Assembly (NCBI GenBank): GCA_905250115.1
Contig: CAJNOI010000253.1
Coordinates: 32,779 to 96,778 of the forward strand
Direction: 5' to 3'
Length of the DNA: 64,000 nucleotides
From: Adineta steineri
Taxonomy: Eukaryota; Rotifera; Eurotatoria; Adinetida; Adinetidae
A model generated the notes under the pieces. The model did no database searches. It saw nothing but the letters and a program-made list of their open reading frames with translations, and had not been told where the DNA came from. The position numbers and the translations under genes were made by a program. This document shows, piece by piece, positions 33,127 to 45,830 of this stretch (its first letter is position 1; each line of letters opens with the position of its first letter).

Positions 33127-34861
33127 CTAAAAGAGCGCTTTAGCCAGAAAACCTAAAATGAAAGTTGAATTCGATGATATCAAATGTAGATGATGTCAGT
33201 GTATGCTCCAAACCAACAAAATAAAAATAACAAAGTTGGCAAGAAGATAAACTATTATCAGTGAAACAGTCATATGAGAGAGCTAGAATCTCGAAAGATC
33301 CTCCATCGTTCTTACCAGTAGAGATTACTCTGTTAAAAATTATATTCTTCAAGGACGAGAATACTTTTTGTGTCATAGTGAACTTCTGTTTAAGAATATC
33401 TATTTACATCAGATCGACCAAATTTATTCTAGTCTGCTTAAATATATAAATAAGCTTCATTACATATGAGCATATATCAAATCTAACAATTATCATGTTT
33501 TTCACCTATTCACATATACATCTTCAATACTACTAGAATTATTTCGTAGACAAATGAATCATGGTAAAAATACATTTAAAACGATCAATTTCATCAGTTA
33601 TATGCACTTTGAAACTGGCAGAAAAGGCATAAGTGCACAGGATATTTGTTTATCACATGTTCTCTTGAGCCCAAAGAAAAACAAATAAAGACTAGTTTTT
33701 ATATCTTTGCATTTAAGATCTATATTCAACAATTGTCAGTGATATCAAGTGAAAAAAATATAAACTCCAAATTTGGAGGTCACTTACGCTTTCGGGTGTG
33801 GGTCTGAGAGCAGACTCTCTTCACGTTGTATCTTTATTTGAATGAATAACGAAAACACAAAAAAGAAAGAAAAAGAAGCAAAGAATGTGTGCAGGCATAT
33901 GAAGATGTGACTGTAACAGTGGGTGTTGGTATGAGCATTCTCTTTATCTCACGCGGTCATCCTGGCACCCACACCTACACTCTCAAGATATTGAGTTGAA
34001 TTTCTTTTTTTCTCTTTATAAAAAAAAATGAATAAAATGAAATAATTCTATTGCGTAATAGTTAGAAAAAAGTAAGACGATTGTTTTTATTTTATTCAAC
34101 ATGAAAAAAAAAGAAATTCTTTTTCTTTCCTTTCAATTTCAGTTCGCTTTAGTTTGTTTTTATAATAGTAATAATAAACACAAGATCGAAATAGTTATAA
34201 TTGTTGCAAAATTTCTCGCAATAACAAAATGAAAATATTTATTAGGAGAAATACGGCTTAAAAAGAATGATGAAGTATACAGGGTATAAATTTACACTTC
34301 TTCCCCATTTACGATTTAATTGAATAGTTTAATTGTGTGTCATATTGTAATCGCACAGAGATTGCGTTGACAATTTTTCCAACTAGAAATTTTATTTTTT
34401 CATATTAGCAATGTTAGATGAGTAAAATATTCTATATGCACTTCGCGACATCTACAATAAGAAATTTATTCTATGTGTGTTTTGAGATAATCGTTTCGCT
34501 TATATTCCCAATACAATCCAATGAACTCTCGTTAATACTTTAAGTTATTGTAATGTAAATAAAAAGATATGATATAAAGCTAAGATTTTTATTCGAATTT
34601 AATCTATGAAAAAAAAAATACTTTTAATTCGTTACACAAAAAATAGTTATTTATTAAAAATTCAAATCTTTTGAGTATATATATATAATATTTTTTGTTT
34701 TTGGAAAATAACAATACAGAATAAAAATTTCTTATACATTTATATAAGAGAAAAATTTATTTTTAATTGTATCAATATAGGTTTATGCAAACAACTAAAA
34801 TAGACATGCTAACAAGGAAATATACTAAAAGGATAATTTTTGTTGATTAATTAAATATTGT
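33127..34861. other. Intergenic; one FB element, otherwise AT-rich
   Basis: Holds the FB element at 33917 and an isolated TCGGGTGTGGGTCTGA motif near 33800. No gene seen. Confidence 0.5.
33917..33987. repeat. FB element, intergenic
   Basis: The left arm is CAGTGGGTGTTGGTATGAGC; the right arm is GGCACCCACACCTACACTCT. Confidence 0.6.
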
Positions 34862-36152
34862 TTATAATTGTTTTGTAGTGTTTAAATCATTGAATGCTTC
34901 TTCAACACGTTTTCTCATTGATACTTCAGCTTCACGTAACCATACACGTGGATCATAAAATTTCTTATTCGGTTTTTCTTCAGCATCAAGTAAACCTTGA
35001 AGACGACCTTCATTTTTCTTATAAAATTTTAGTACACCTTCCCAATAAGCATATTGTGTATCTGTATCAATATTCATTTTAACTACACCATGTGAAACAG
35101 CTGTTTTTATTTCATCTTTAGTTGAACCTGAACCACCATGAAAGACGAGAAATACTGGTTTATCATCTTTTGAATTTAATTTATCTTTAACAAAAGCTTG
35201 ATGTTTACCAAGTAATTCGGGATGAAGACGAACATTGCCTGGTTTATAAACACCATGTACATTACCAAAAGCAGCAGCTATAGAAAAAAATGGTGAAATA
35301 GCTGAAAGTTCACGTTGAATATCCCATATATCTTCTGGTTGCGTATAAAGTGCAGAATTTTCAACACCGGTATTATCAACACCATCTTCTTCACCACCTG
35401 TTATACCAATTTCCATTTCAAGCCAAATTTTCATTGGTGCCATACGTGTAAGATATTTTTTACATGCATCAATATTATGTTCTTTTGATTCTTCAGAAAA
35501 ATCAAGCATATGAGAACTAAAGAGTGGTTCACCATGTTGTTTAAAATAAGCTTCATCGGCTTCAAGCATACCAACAAACCTTAAAAAGAAAAGAGGATGG
35601 ATCATACATATGTCTTAACAATAATTGAAAATCATTTTTCATAAACTGCCTGAATCACTTTGTACGATTATTTAAGTAAATATTCGTTTTTATATCTGAA
35701 TTTGACTAACAATGATCTCGAAAGAAGTATCTTATGTTCTATCAGATTAATTTACCATGGTTCTAATTTTTTTGCACAGTGATCACTATGTAAAACAACT
35801 GGTACACCATAATGTTTTGCAACAGTACGTGTATGATGTGCTGCAGCAATAGAACCTAGAATACTTGCAGCTTGTCCATCATTATTAAGACCTTTTCCAG
35901 CAAAAAATTGAGCTCCACCTTGTGAAACTTGAATAATAACTGGTGATTTTGCATCACGTGCAGCTTCAAGAACTGAATTAATAGCTGATGATGATGTTAC
36001 ATTAATAGCTGGTATAGCAAATTGATGTTCTCTTGCATAAGTAAATAATTTCATAACATTATCACCGGTTATTACACCTACAAAAAAAAATGACAATGTA
36101 CTATTTGATCTTATCGATATTTACCTGTTGGAACAATATCAAGGACACCCAT
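34862..36152 (-). CDS. FBA: Class II fructose-bisphosphate aldolase
   Basis: Three minus-strand exons (36152-36125, 36077-35756, 35579-34862; phases 1 and 2) give 1068 nt, 355 residues, close to the 359 of yeast Fba1. The enzyme cleaves fructose 1,6-bisphosphate to DHAP and glyceraldehyde 3-phosphate, using a divalent metal. Catalytic Asp108 and metal ligand His109 lie in LHSDHC; His225 (FGNVHG) and His264 (VFHGGSGS) complete the site. NIDTD at about 286 and the GITGGEEDG loop are class IIA features. Animals normally use the unrelated class I enzyme, so a fungal-like class II gene with introns suggests horizontal acquisition followed by domestication. Cytosolic; no targeting signal. HCAKKLEPW has Glu where yeast has Leu. 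Confidence 0.95.
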
Positions 36153-36893
36153 TATTAAATGATAGACGAAGTATGTGACTGAAATATTCTATAAATAAAT
36201 GAAAAAAAAAATTTTAATGTTAGTATAATAATGGATTTATATTGTTTATCAGTACTAGGCATATAACAAAACAAAAAGAAAAAGAAACAGAAGTTGCGCA
36301 TGCATCTACGATCTTAATACAAGGCGAATGTACTGAGTAGTAAGAGAAAGAAAAAGACTAGTTATTTTTTGCCGCGCGAGAAAGAAATGCAATTATGAAG
36401 ACAGAATAAGAAGAAAGAGAAGAAAAAAATCGCCTTTTTCTTGTTCGAGAAAGAAAAGAAAGGAGCGGAGAAAAAAACAGAACGTACGATCGTCGGAGCA
36501 CAGGACTTTCAACAGCAATTTTTCTTTCTTTCTTTCCTTTTCTTTTCTTTTCGTTGATGTTAACCCCATATATACCATAGGCGTTTATTAAGAGAAAATA
36601 TATATGATAGTAGAAAAGATATGACTGTTCTAGAGGAATCTCCATTGGATTATATTGTTGCAAATTATTTCCCTTTTTTTTAATATATATATATGTATCC
36701 AATGTCCGTAAAGTTTATCATTTGTATTGTTATTAAAAATAAATAAACCTGTAATATTTATACGATCAATTCGATACTTTTGATATATGCAATTATGTCT
36801 CTCGCATTAATTTATAATGAATAATGCACATAAAAATAGGATTAATGAAAAAAAGTGATTAAATATATTTGATTACGAATATTAATAATAAGT
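36153..36893. other. Intergenic, 5' flank of the aldolase
   Basis: Purine/pyrimidine-skewed stretch (AAAGAAAGAG and GAAAAG runs around 36340-36560). The open frames here are low-complexity and not accepted as genes. Confidence 0.45.
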
Positions 36894-37493
36894 TTAGCCG
36901 TTTTTTGGTCCGTAACTTTCAGATCTACCAATATCTGTCCATGCAAGAGCTAATAGATATAGACCATCAGGTAATTCATTCGAAAAAATTTGTACACCAT
37001 ATGTAGTTGCGGTGATAGGTGAAAAGAATTCTCTTTGATATCGAGCTAGAAGAGTTTCACCATTTTGAACTGCATCATGAAAAGTTGTATGAGAAGATAA
37101 AAGTTCTTTTTTCATTAAAATTTGTCGTCCATTTAATTCTATATTATATTGATAATGTTTCAAGAGTGTCACATGTTGTTTCATTGTTCCAGTTACCCAT
37201 TGACCAGTTTTATCATCTAATAAACTAAGATTTATTTTACCAAGTTTACCTTCAAGTTTACCAACAACTTGTTTTGATGGATAGGATATTAATTCAAACT
37301 TTGGTAATATGGAAAATTTTGATTCAATACGATAGTAAAGAGTGGTTTTTGAAATATCAAATACAGAAAATTCTGCTACTTTAATACCATTGAAATAATC
37401 TTTGCGTAAAGTATAAGTACGCAATATATCATCTTTACCACTCACACAACTGGCAATAGTAACGAGAAAAACAACATGGTGAATGAAAAACAT
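36894..37493 (-). CDS. Secreted tubby/LURP-one-like protein
   Basis: Single exon of 600 nt, 199 residues, starting at the ATG that opens a signal peptide (FFIHHVVFLVTIASCVSG). A longer in-frame start 63 bases upstream would add a hydrophilic lead and is less likely. The mature part (DYFNGIKVAEFSVFD, YYRIESKFSIL, YPSKQVVGKLEGKLG, DGLYLLALAWTDI) has the alternating pattern of tubby-C-terminal/LURP-one-type beta-barrels, which I recall as a multi-copy secreted family in bdelloids. Function unknown. It is convergent with nothing obvious; the NHL B flank begins about 400 bp upstream. Confidence 0.7.
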   Translation of the reverse strand: MFFIHHVVFLVTIASCVSGKDDILRTYTLRKDYFNGIKVAEFSVFDISKTTLYYRIESKFSILPKFELISYPSKQVVGKLEGKLGKINLSLLDDKTGQWVTGTMKQHVTLLKHYQYNIELNGRQILMKKELLSSHTTFHDAVQNGETLLARYQREFFSPITATTYGVQIFSNELPDGLYLLALAWTDIGRSESYGPKNG

Positions 37494-37910
37494 ATTTAAT
37501 GTGTAACTAAAAGAAAGAACAACATTCGTATATATATATATAAAGAAATGGTACAATCATCATGATGCAAATTTTTATATATTGACAGAATACGTAAATC
37601 CAGCACTTTCTTTTAGTATATGAATGATTCTTGTTTTCTATTTATTTGTCTAATATTACAATCAATGCGCTTATACCTCGATAATACATTTTTGAAGAAT
37701 AGAGATATATAGATTTCAATAGGTTACTGCAATCACATTCACAATGCATATATGGCATACGCATCATAGAGTCTATAACTATTTGAAATAAATCAAAATA
37801 ATTTTCAATCAAAGTTATTTTTTTTCTCGATTCAATTAGAATTTGTTAAATATAGAGATAAAAAATTAAAGTTGGATGTTATGTAAAATACAATACATTT
37901 CCAAGTAGAA

Positions 37911-38360
37911 ATATTCTATTCTTTTTAATCTTTCTCACTGTATTTTCTGTAGTTTTTTACGTTTCTAAGAGAATCATGATAAATATTTTATTCAAAACTG
38001 ACTTTGCAAAAAAAGGAAATAAGATTAATATTTGTATTGATACAGGATATTTTTTGTTGTTGTTCCAAATGCTGCAATATTTCGAACTGATTATTTAAGA
38101 TAAAACTTGTTTTTATTTAACTCATGCAAAATAATTTCTATTTAATCGAGAAAAAATAGAGAAACACATATCATATTTTAAACTTATTTTTTATCATCGT
38201 ACGTAAGAATATATCAAAACTTTAGTTTTACATTGTTTTATTTTGATTAAAACTGATTAATTAATGAAATTAAACGATCAATGATTTTTGAAGAAAAAAA
38301 GAGTTTTTTTTTCTTGCTTTTAGATTGTGAAGCTATTCAAGTTTAGATGGAACAACAACT
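37911..38360 (+). repeat. 5' flank shared by NHL genes (copy B)
   Basis: About 450 bp align with the flanks of C (53874-54390) and D (58672-59127) and, inverted, with A (about 2772-3345). The duplication therefore included the promoter region. Confidence 0.8.
38321..38323 (+). promoter_or_regulatory. Candidate 5' UTR or spliced-leader acceptor of NHL B
   Basis: A T-rich tract ending CTTGCTTTTAG lies 38 bases before the start codon. C has the same site (54339-54341), A has AA instead of AG, and D has lost the segment. Bdelloids use spliced-leader trans-splicing, so this could be the acceptor; it could equally be a 5' UTR intron. Confidence 0.4.
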
Positions 38361-40072
38361 ATGAACATGAATAATAGAGTTGGAGTTGATGAAGTAATGT
38401 ATTCAATAGAAAGAAAATAATCTCATTTTCTTTTTCGATATTTTAGTCTGTTGAAGTTAACTCTGATTCAACACGTTTACAAAGATTGTATGTATATATT
38501 GAGACTAAAAAATAAATTATAAAAAAATGTATTATTCTAGATTTGAATATTTTCGAGGACGAAAATTACTTTGGATAATATTTCTCATTATTTTAATTGC
38601 TGTAACAACTACTGTTTTGTTGACCAGAACGAAAAGAGAGAAAACATCAACAATAACAGAGATGACAACAGAGATAACAACAGAAATAACATCAGAAACA
38701 ACAGAGGAATCAACTATGGAAACAATAACAACAAGTGAATTGTTAACAACAATAACAAGCGGTATGATTTTGTAAAAACTAGTTCGTTTCTTATTTCAAA
38801 GAATTCATACAGGAGAAATCATTGTTAGAGTTGGTTTTTCTTTTTCAATCTTAGATATTTTATTTAAATTATGACATAAAATAGTTTAATCGTAGATAAT
38901 CGAAAGTCATACATCATACCTTCTATAGAATAATTTCAAAAGGTTCACTGAAATGTGAATGAGAATATACTATCGAATCCATAGCTCATTCATCGATACC
39001 CACATCTACATTCTTGTAATTTATATGTAATGACACAAAAATATTATAATTAATAAAACAAAATAAGTTTTATTTTTAAGAAATAATTTTTAGATCGAAA
39101 GAAAAGAAAAAAATTGAAATGTTTTTTATTGTTTTTATAGAACAATTAATTCCATCTGTTATTATCGATAAAAATACAAAATGGAAAAAGGATGCAGTTA
39201 CTGTTGCAGGGGGAAATGGACAGGGAAGTGAATTAAACCGGTTAAATAATCCTTATGGTATTTATATTGATGATGATATTGAAAGTATTTATATTAGTGA
39301 CTCTAACAACCATCGTATTGTTAAATGGAAATTTGGTGCACATACTGGTGAAATTGTTCCAAGTAGAAATGGACCTGGGAGCGAAATATATAACTTGTCT
39401 ACTCCAACGGATTTAATTCTTGATAAAGAGAAGAAACACCTCATCGTTTGTGACCCTGACAACCAGCGAGTGATGAAATGGTCTCTTGAAAATAGTCAGG
39501 ATCACCAGGTATTAATAAATGATATTGTTTGCTGGAGTTTAGCAATGAATAATGATGGAGATCTTTATGTTTCTGACAAGCAAAGACATCAAATCAGACG
39601 TTGGCAGCAAGGAAATAAAGAATATACAGTTGTAGCAGGTGATAAGGAAGCAGGAGATAAATTAAATCAACTTAATTATCCTGAACATATCTTCGTCGAT
39701 AAATATCATACAGTTTACGTAATAGATTCAGGTAACAATCGTGTGATGAAATGGACAGAAAATGCACTCGAAGGCATTTTTATTACTTCAAGAGAACCTT
39801 ATGAAGGAAATTGTAATACATATGGTGCCTTCATAGGCGTGACTGCTGATGATATGGGTAATATTTATGTGTCGAGTGCGGGAATTCATGAAGTAACGCG
39901 TTGGTCACCAGATGCAAAGAATTGTACTAAAATCGTTGGTAAAGGACAGGCTGGAAACGGTCCCATGGAATTAGATAACCCAAATGATTTATCATTTGAT
40001 CGACATGGTAATCTTTATGTTGTCGATAAATACAACTACCGAATACAAAAATTTGCTATTGATCTTGACTGA
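38361..40072 (+). CDS. NHL-repeat type II membrane protein (paralogue B)
   Basis: Four exons (38361-38393, 38447-38487, 38541-38761, 39141-40072) join to 1227 nt, 408 residues. The layout matches paralogue A: short cytoplasmic start (NNRVGVDE), membrane helix (LLWIIFLIILIAVTTTVLL), Thr/Glu linker, and about six NHL blades (ISDSNNHRIVKW, VIDSGNNRVMKW, VDKYNYRIQKFAIDLD). It is the most divergent of the four in the propeller (for example DKEAGDKLNQLNYPEH). Intron 3 carries a degraded C-rich FB-like arm at about 39000 that is also in C but not in A or D. Confidence 0.9.
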
Positions 40073-40714
40073 AACAGCTTTTCATGATAAAATGATTTTT
40101 GATAAATAATACTTTTCATTAATAACAAATAAAGTTCATTAAAACTATAAATAATTTAATTTATGACTCATTTTTGTAGACACATTATTTCAGCTTTCTG
40201 TTTTTTTTGTTAATCGACACACGTATGATGCTATCGATATAGTTGTCAAATTTTTCGTATCAACATTGACAATCACAATTTCAGTTTTTATACTTTAAAT
40301 ATTTAATTGACTATAATATGAAAAATAAATCAAACAATTTGTTCTATTTGTGGAATTTATTCTTCAAAAGTAAATAATGGACATTCTACAATTGAGTTTC
40401 TAGTGAAGATCTTCACGATCACTTTAGTTAGTGTAACGAAAAATTAGATTGTAATCGAGAGAAGAGAATGAATAGGAAATGTTCGGACTGCACCGAACCG
40501 CGATGTTTTATTAAATAGCAAATGAATATCAGTAAGTTGCAACGCTTTTTTACTAACGACTAAACGTACGTAATGTCCCCAACTATCTGCATCTACAGCA
40601 CTCCATATTGAATATCTCTTTGAAAAGAATAACCATTAGTGATGTAACTTGCGCTTCTTTACTGAATGAAGTCATTGCTCAAATCGGTCTGTCATTACAA
40701 CGAAAAGAAAACGT
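40073..40714. other. Intergenic 3' flank, nothing recognised
   Basis: Carries the NHL 3' tail with AATAAA-type signals to about 40150, then unremarkable sequence. Confidence 0.5.
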
Positions 40715-42094
40715 CTAAATTAACATAAATTCTTCTGGATANNNNNNNNNNNNNNNNNNNNNNNNNNNNNNNNNNNNNNNNNNNNNNNNNNNNNNNNNNN
40801 NNNNNNNNNNNNNNNNNNNNNNNNNNNNNNNNNNNNNNNNNATAATAATATCATCACGTAATAAACGATTAAATGTTTCTGATGTTCGGCCATTTAAAAA
40901 AAATGATATATGACAACGTGACTGAGGTAAAGAATTTTTTAAACTTTCAAGTATATCATCAAAATCATTTATAACACCCTCACTATATATTGTAATTAAA
41001 TATTTATTTTGTATTTCATTTGGTAATGAATTAATAAGATAAATTAATAATGGAATATAAGCTAAATTTGAAATATAACGATATAAATCACCAGATATTA
41101 TTTCACCTTGTTTATTTCGTTTAATAACATCACCGTGACGTATATGTACACCAATTAATAAACTATCATCTATATTAATTGATGGACATTGAATAATAAA
41201 TGAATTTGATGATATATATTGAAAATAATCAATTGGTAAATAATTTGATCGAACAGAAATCCCTGACCAAACTCCATAAGGTTCTTTATATAATTTTCTA
41301 TGTTGTAACCACCATCGAATTTCAAAAACACTGCCCATTTCCATTAATGATGATGTAATAGTAAGAGTTCGACTAGAATAAAATGTAAAACCTACATCAT
41401 TTTTATTCATATTTGATAGAAAATTTTCGAATAAAAATTTCAAATAAGATTTTATTGTAAATGGTTGTTTTCCTTGATGATATTGATCAAATGTTTGATT
41501 TGCAATTAAATCATATCGAAATATATTTCGTTTAATTGATGAATTTTTTGGACATAATTCATATGCTGAATAAGGTATTTCCCAATGATAAAATTGCCAA
41601 TATTTTTCTCGTTCAAGATTTGTTTCATCTTGAGAATGTTCAGCAGTCCATTCTAAATGTATTAATGTTAAATTGAATTTATATGCAATATTTAGAACAC
41701 CTAAATACCACATTAATTGTGAGCCAGTACCATGAAAAACACGAGATGATAATGAATTATCTAATAATAAATAACGACCATGTTCACAATCAATTTTTGG
41801 ATGATATGTTAATAACATTGAATATTGTTTTTGATATTTATAAAAATAACGATTTAATGATTGTTCAATATCAGGCAAACATGGACTTGTATCCAACATA
41901 CATCTATCTAATATATCATTCGATGTATAAGAATAAAAACTATTGAATTTTAATATTGGTTCAATAAAATAAAATAATAAAATTATACAAATAATTAATA
42001 TAAAGAAAAATAAATATTTAATAGAACCAGTATGCCTTTTTAATGAAGTTCGAAAACAAATACGAAATAATCGTTTTATTGAATAAATACGCAT
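40715..42094 (-). CDS. Type II membrane glycosyltransferase, fucosyltransferase-like (gap inside)
   Basis: An uninterrupted minus-strand frame apart from 100 Ns near its 3' end. The N-terminus is basic, then a membrane anchor (residues 27-44), as in Golgi glycosyltransferases. HIRHGD at 317-322 resembles the HxRxxD sugar-nucleotide motif of alpha-1,2/1,6- and O-fucosyltransferases; GTGSQLMWYLGVLNIA near 122 and the terminal PEEFMLI also fit. No intron is needed before the gap. The reading frame across the gap is not proven, because 100 Ns is usually a placeholder; the true C-terminus could differ. Donor and acceptor sugars unknown. Confidence 0.75.
   Translation of the reverse strand: MRIYSIKRLFRICFRTSLKRHTGSIKYLFFFILIICIILLFYFIEPILKFNSFYSYTSNDILDRCMLDTSPCLPDIEQSLNRYFYKYQKQYSMLLTYHPKIDCEHGRYLLLDNSLSSRVFHGTGSQLMWYLGVLNIAYKFNLTLIHLEWTAEHSQDETNLEREKYWQFYHWEIPYSAYELCPKNSSIKRNIFRYDLIANQTFDQYHQGKQPFTIKSYLKFLFENFLSNMNKNDVGFTFYSSRTLTITSSLMEMGSVFEIRWWLQHRKLYKEPYGVWSGISVRSNYLPIDYFQYISSNSFIIQCPSINIDDSLLIGVHIRHGDVIKRNKQGEIISGDLYRYISNLAYIPLLIYLINSLPNEIQNKYLITIYSEGVINDFDDILESLKNSLPQSRCHISFFLNGRTSETFNRLLRDDIIXXXXXXXXXXXXXXXXXXXXXXXXXXXXXXXXXXYPEEFMLI
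40742..40841. other. Assembly gap, 100 N
   Basis: A run of exactly 100 Ns, probably a scaffold gap of unknown size. Confidence 1.
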
Positions 42095-43232
42095 ATCTAG
42101 AAAACATGAAACTCATGATAATGATAAATGAGAGTAATATCTTCAGGGAGCTTGAGTAGTAAAAAACTAAACATGTGTGATAAATAGAGATGAAATTATT
42201 CAAAAACATGCACTGTGCATATAAGAAGAAACGAACGGAAAATAATGACTTATCGAATGGGTTTTTTCATCAATAAATTCAGTGATTTTACTTATCAAAA
42301 ATTAGCTTAATATTTGCATATTTTTACTTTGCTTTCAGTATTTACTTTTTAAATGTTCTCGTCAATTTTTCAAGTAGTGTAATATATTTGTTTGTTTAAG
42401 TTAATCGAAGAGTTTGAATTTCGTTTTTTTCTAATTATGCATCTGACAGAGAAAAATTCTGCACACATCCGAAATGAAAAGAAGCCAAGAAATTAATAGA
42501 CCTAAGAGAAACATGTTCGTTTCTTCAGTTAATATTTTCAGATGTATTGATTACGGTTAAAGAAATTTAAAGAGTAAAATATTAATAAGATAATCAGCAT
42601 ATCAGAAAAAATAATGTATGTAGTAATTAGAATTAAACATATTCACCTCTGATGTTTATCTCATTATATATAATGGCGGCATTTTCAAAATATGACATGA
42701 AGAACATTTTATTATTAAATGCAATTCAAATCATCTCATAGTATTTCTCGATGAAAAAGAGCTCTTACTTCTTATTCGTTCTTATCTTTCGATAAATGAA
42801 TTCGATAATCTGTAGTTTATAACAGAGAGTATGAGTAAAAATGTGACAACTGAGCTATAAAATGGCGCAGAAAGAAACAAATACAAATATTTATCGTGCA
42901 AACATACAGTACGATCGTTATGCATATTAAGTATACAAATTTTTTAGTAATAATTCAAATATTTGATAGAAAGGTTGATATACGTATCATATTACAATGT
43001 AATATTCAAAAAAAAAAGAATTTAAGAGATGTTGAGAAAAAAAAATAATATGATAACATATTAAAATAACGCTTTATGTAAAACTATTTTGAGAATATAG
43101 TTAACTACTGAACATCTATAGTGATTGTTTATTTTAGTGATTTATATAAAGTATACTGACAAACACAAGATTGATTATACATCAAATGAAAATGAAATCT
43201 AATACAATATAAATCTGAATCAGGTTCATTGA
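42095..43232. other. Intergenic, nothing recognised
   Basis: AT-rich spacer between two genes on the same strand. No element noticed. Confidence 0.5.
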
Positions 43233-44263
43233 TTAGGACTCTGGTCGAACTTGATTGTTCACTAGTTGTGGTTTTCTCCATCGTTCTAAGTGAACCTTGA
43301 TCAATACATAAGCCACTTGTTTACGAAATCTTTCAGATGCACAGATGTATATATAGAATGAACTCTAAAATGTCCAATCGATTAATGTGAATTGATATAT
43401 ATATACTATTTAAAACTTACCGCAAAATAAGAATAATTGAGAAGAACAGCTATAGTATAGGCAAACTGTATGTATGATTGATTAAATGCATTACTAGGAA
43501 TATTTGGACTTGTTAAAAGTGTACTGACAATAGTATTTGGTAATAGAGTGAAAACATTCACAACTAATTGAATTAAAACCATTGTTGTTATTTGTTTATC
43601 TAGTTCACGTCGAACGATTGGTAGTGTGCGATAACTAAGTTCTTGTACATTTCGATATGCCAGTAGTCCAAATACAGCTGAAATACTCATGGGTAAAATG
43701 CCGAAGAGTATGAAAATGATAACATAGGAACGATAATAAGCAAAAGTAGGATTTTTGCTAGTGCAACTAACTTGTCCTGTGGTCGATGATAGAATCTGAT
43801 CAAAGAAGATTAAATATGGAATTCCATGCAAAGCCCAAATGATTATATTGATGATAACGAGACGTTTAGCTCGTTTGATACTGCACCATTGTTGCCAACG
43901 AGGATGTGCACAAGTGGCACAATACTGATCAAATGTGGCTAAACAGAAGCCTCCTAATGAACTTAATGCACAAGTTTGAAAACAGTATGGTCGAAATTTG
44001 CAATAGAATAGTGAAGCTTGAGTTCCATCGACACCAAATAAAGCGTTGGTAATCACTGCGAGAAGTCCCGTAGATAATTGACCAATATTCATAATGGATA
44101 TGACGGTTAGATAAAATGCACATGAACTCTGTCGAAATGTTTGAAGACTTAAAAATACAATAATATTGAGAAATTCTCCTATTACACCGGCAATAAATAG
44201 TGGTATTCCAGTGTAGATAGTGATCATTTTTCCAATAAATGTTAACGAAGAAGACATTTTCAC
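43233..44263 (-). CDS. Rhodopsin-like seven-transmembrane receptor
   Basis: Two minus-strand exons (44263-43421 and 43364-43233), phase 0, give 975 nt, 324 residues. Seven hydrophobic segments are visible, from ITIYTGIPLFIAGVIGEFLN to LLNYSYFASSFYIYICASER. A conserved-type Cys pair would be C88-region (FYCKF) and C167-region (VSCTS). The DRY box is DQY (TFDQYCATC), and TM7 has SFYIYICAS instead of NPxxY. The tail SERFRKQVAYVLIKV is typical of bdelloid and other lophotrochozoan orphan peptide receptors. Ligand unknown. The second exon was added because it completes TM7 in phase. Confidence 0.85.
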
Positions 44264-45830
44264 ACGTAAATTTAATCTGCTACGTTAGAAATGAAGTTTT
44301 TACTTATGATATTTATCTTTATTCTACGCTCATTAAAATTTTCTATTTAGAAAAAAATACTTTTTCCGACACTCATCTCTAGTTCACACTTGACAAAATG
44401 CGTTCTTCTTTTTCTTTTTGCTATATCTGTTTCTGACATATAAATAAATGAAAGCGAAAGGAATGTACTGATCATCCCAGTCATTTACAGATCTTTTCTT
44501 TACGAATTACTTGTCAGAGTGTTTGATTAATTTTTTATGTTTAATCAACGTATCGCTCGAAACTATTGGAATTAGTTCTCGAAAAGTATAAAAATAATCA
44601 TGAAATTAAAAATAGGATTGTCTTTGATCTGACGACAAGCATCATGAAAGATAACTGCGCATTTTCTTCTAGCATGTTGTATTTTTTGGAAAGAATTAAT
44701 TTTTTTACGTGCTCATTTAAATTAGATAAAAAGATAATCATGCATAAACGGAAAAATTTCTTTTAATTTTATTAATGGCATCTAGTTAAGTGCTAAGTAA
44801 CAACATATAAATGCTAAGTAAAAAATTCTATTTTTACTAAGTAAATAAAAAATTCGATTGAATAGTTAATCGATTAGCAATACTTTGGTTGCTTTTCGGT
44901 GTAGTGCGAATACAATATCGACACCCACCCTCAAAAATTCAAGTATATGTGATGTGCGTAAAAAAAACGAACGCAAAATAACGACTTGCCTGTCATTTGT
45001 ATTTACTTTTCAAATTTATGTTTTTTACTTGCTAAAATGTATTTTTTACCAACAATTCCATAAATTTACCTAGTATATACAAGTTTTGCTTAGCACTTAA
45101 ATAGGTGCCTTAGAATGAAATGCTTTTTTGAAAATGATCGCTCTCATCATCAACTTCTCTTGTTTGAGTCAAAGACAATTGAATAATCCTCTATATTCAT
45201 TGTGCAATGATATTTGATTTTCTGCTTCCTTGCTCTATGCTACACGTGAATATAATGCGACGCAATTAGTTTATGACTTTTGTGAATGTAGACAATTCAC
45301 GATTTCAGCTCATCGGCACATTAAGGCAAAGTCGATTTTTATGCACTAATTGTTTTAATGATGTATGTACTTTTAACGTTTCTTTTCATGAAAAAAGATA
45401 AAAGGAACAACAGAAAGAGTAGTTGATTAAATGTATAAATAGAATGTAGTGTTTTTCAATATAGATTATCAATGAAATCAAAAATTCCTGTAAAATCAAA
45501 TAATCAATAGTATTAGAAATAAAGTACTTGTTTGAAATAAATATTTACAAAGATAGTAAACATTATAGCATTAAATCTCATATTATGATGCATCTGGCAT
45601 CGTTGAAGAACGAGATGATATGTTTATTTGTTTTCACTCAATCTAAAAAAAGCTATAGAAGTGGCATGGCACATTTTCGTTCTGTTATCGGTTAATCTGT
45701 ATGAAAAAAGAACGAAGAAAAAATAAAATGTGTAAGCATACATTTTTGCACCGTCATCAACGTGTAAAGGTTGGTCGATCGTCTTACAAGTTTTTTTCTT
45801 TTCATTTTGTAGAAAAATATCGTTTTTTAT
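44264..45830. other. Intergenic with one inverted-repeat element
   Basis: Holds the element at 44777-45109. A T-rich tract ending TTTTGTAG at about 45813, just before the F-box start, is a possible 5' UTR or spliced-leader acceptor. Confidence 0.45.
44777..45109. mobile_element. 333-bp terminal-inverted-repeat element (MITE-like)
   Basis: The ends GGCATCTAGTTAAGTGCTAA and GGCACCTATTTAAGTGCTAA (inverse) match at 17 of 20 bases. CTAAGTAA is repeated just inside the left end. Part of a C-rich FB-like arm (CGACACCCACCCTC) lies within. No coding capacity; the target duplication is unclear. Confidence 0.6.

Noticed and set aside
33140-33449. Overlapping short frames on both strands upstream of the acyltransferase
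   Set aside because: No protein-like composition, signal or splice support.
36358-36702. Lys/Ser-rich minus-strand frame upstream of the aldolase
   Set aside because: Low-complexity purine/pyrimidine tract; no domain or splice support.
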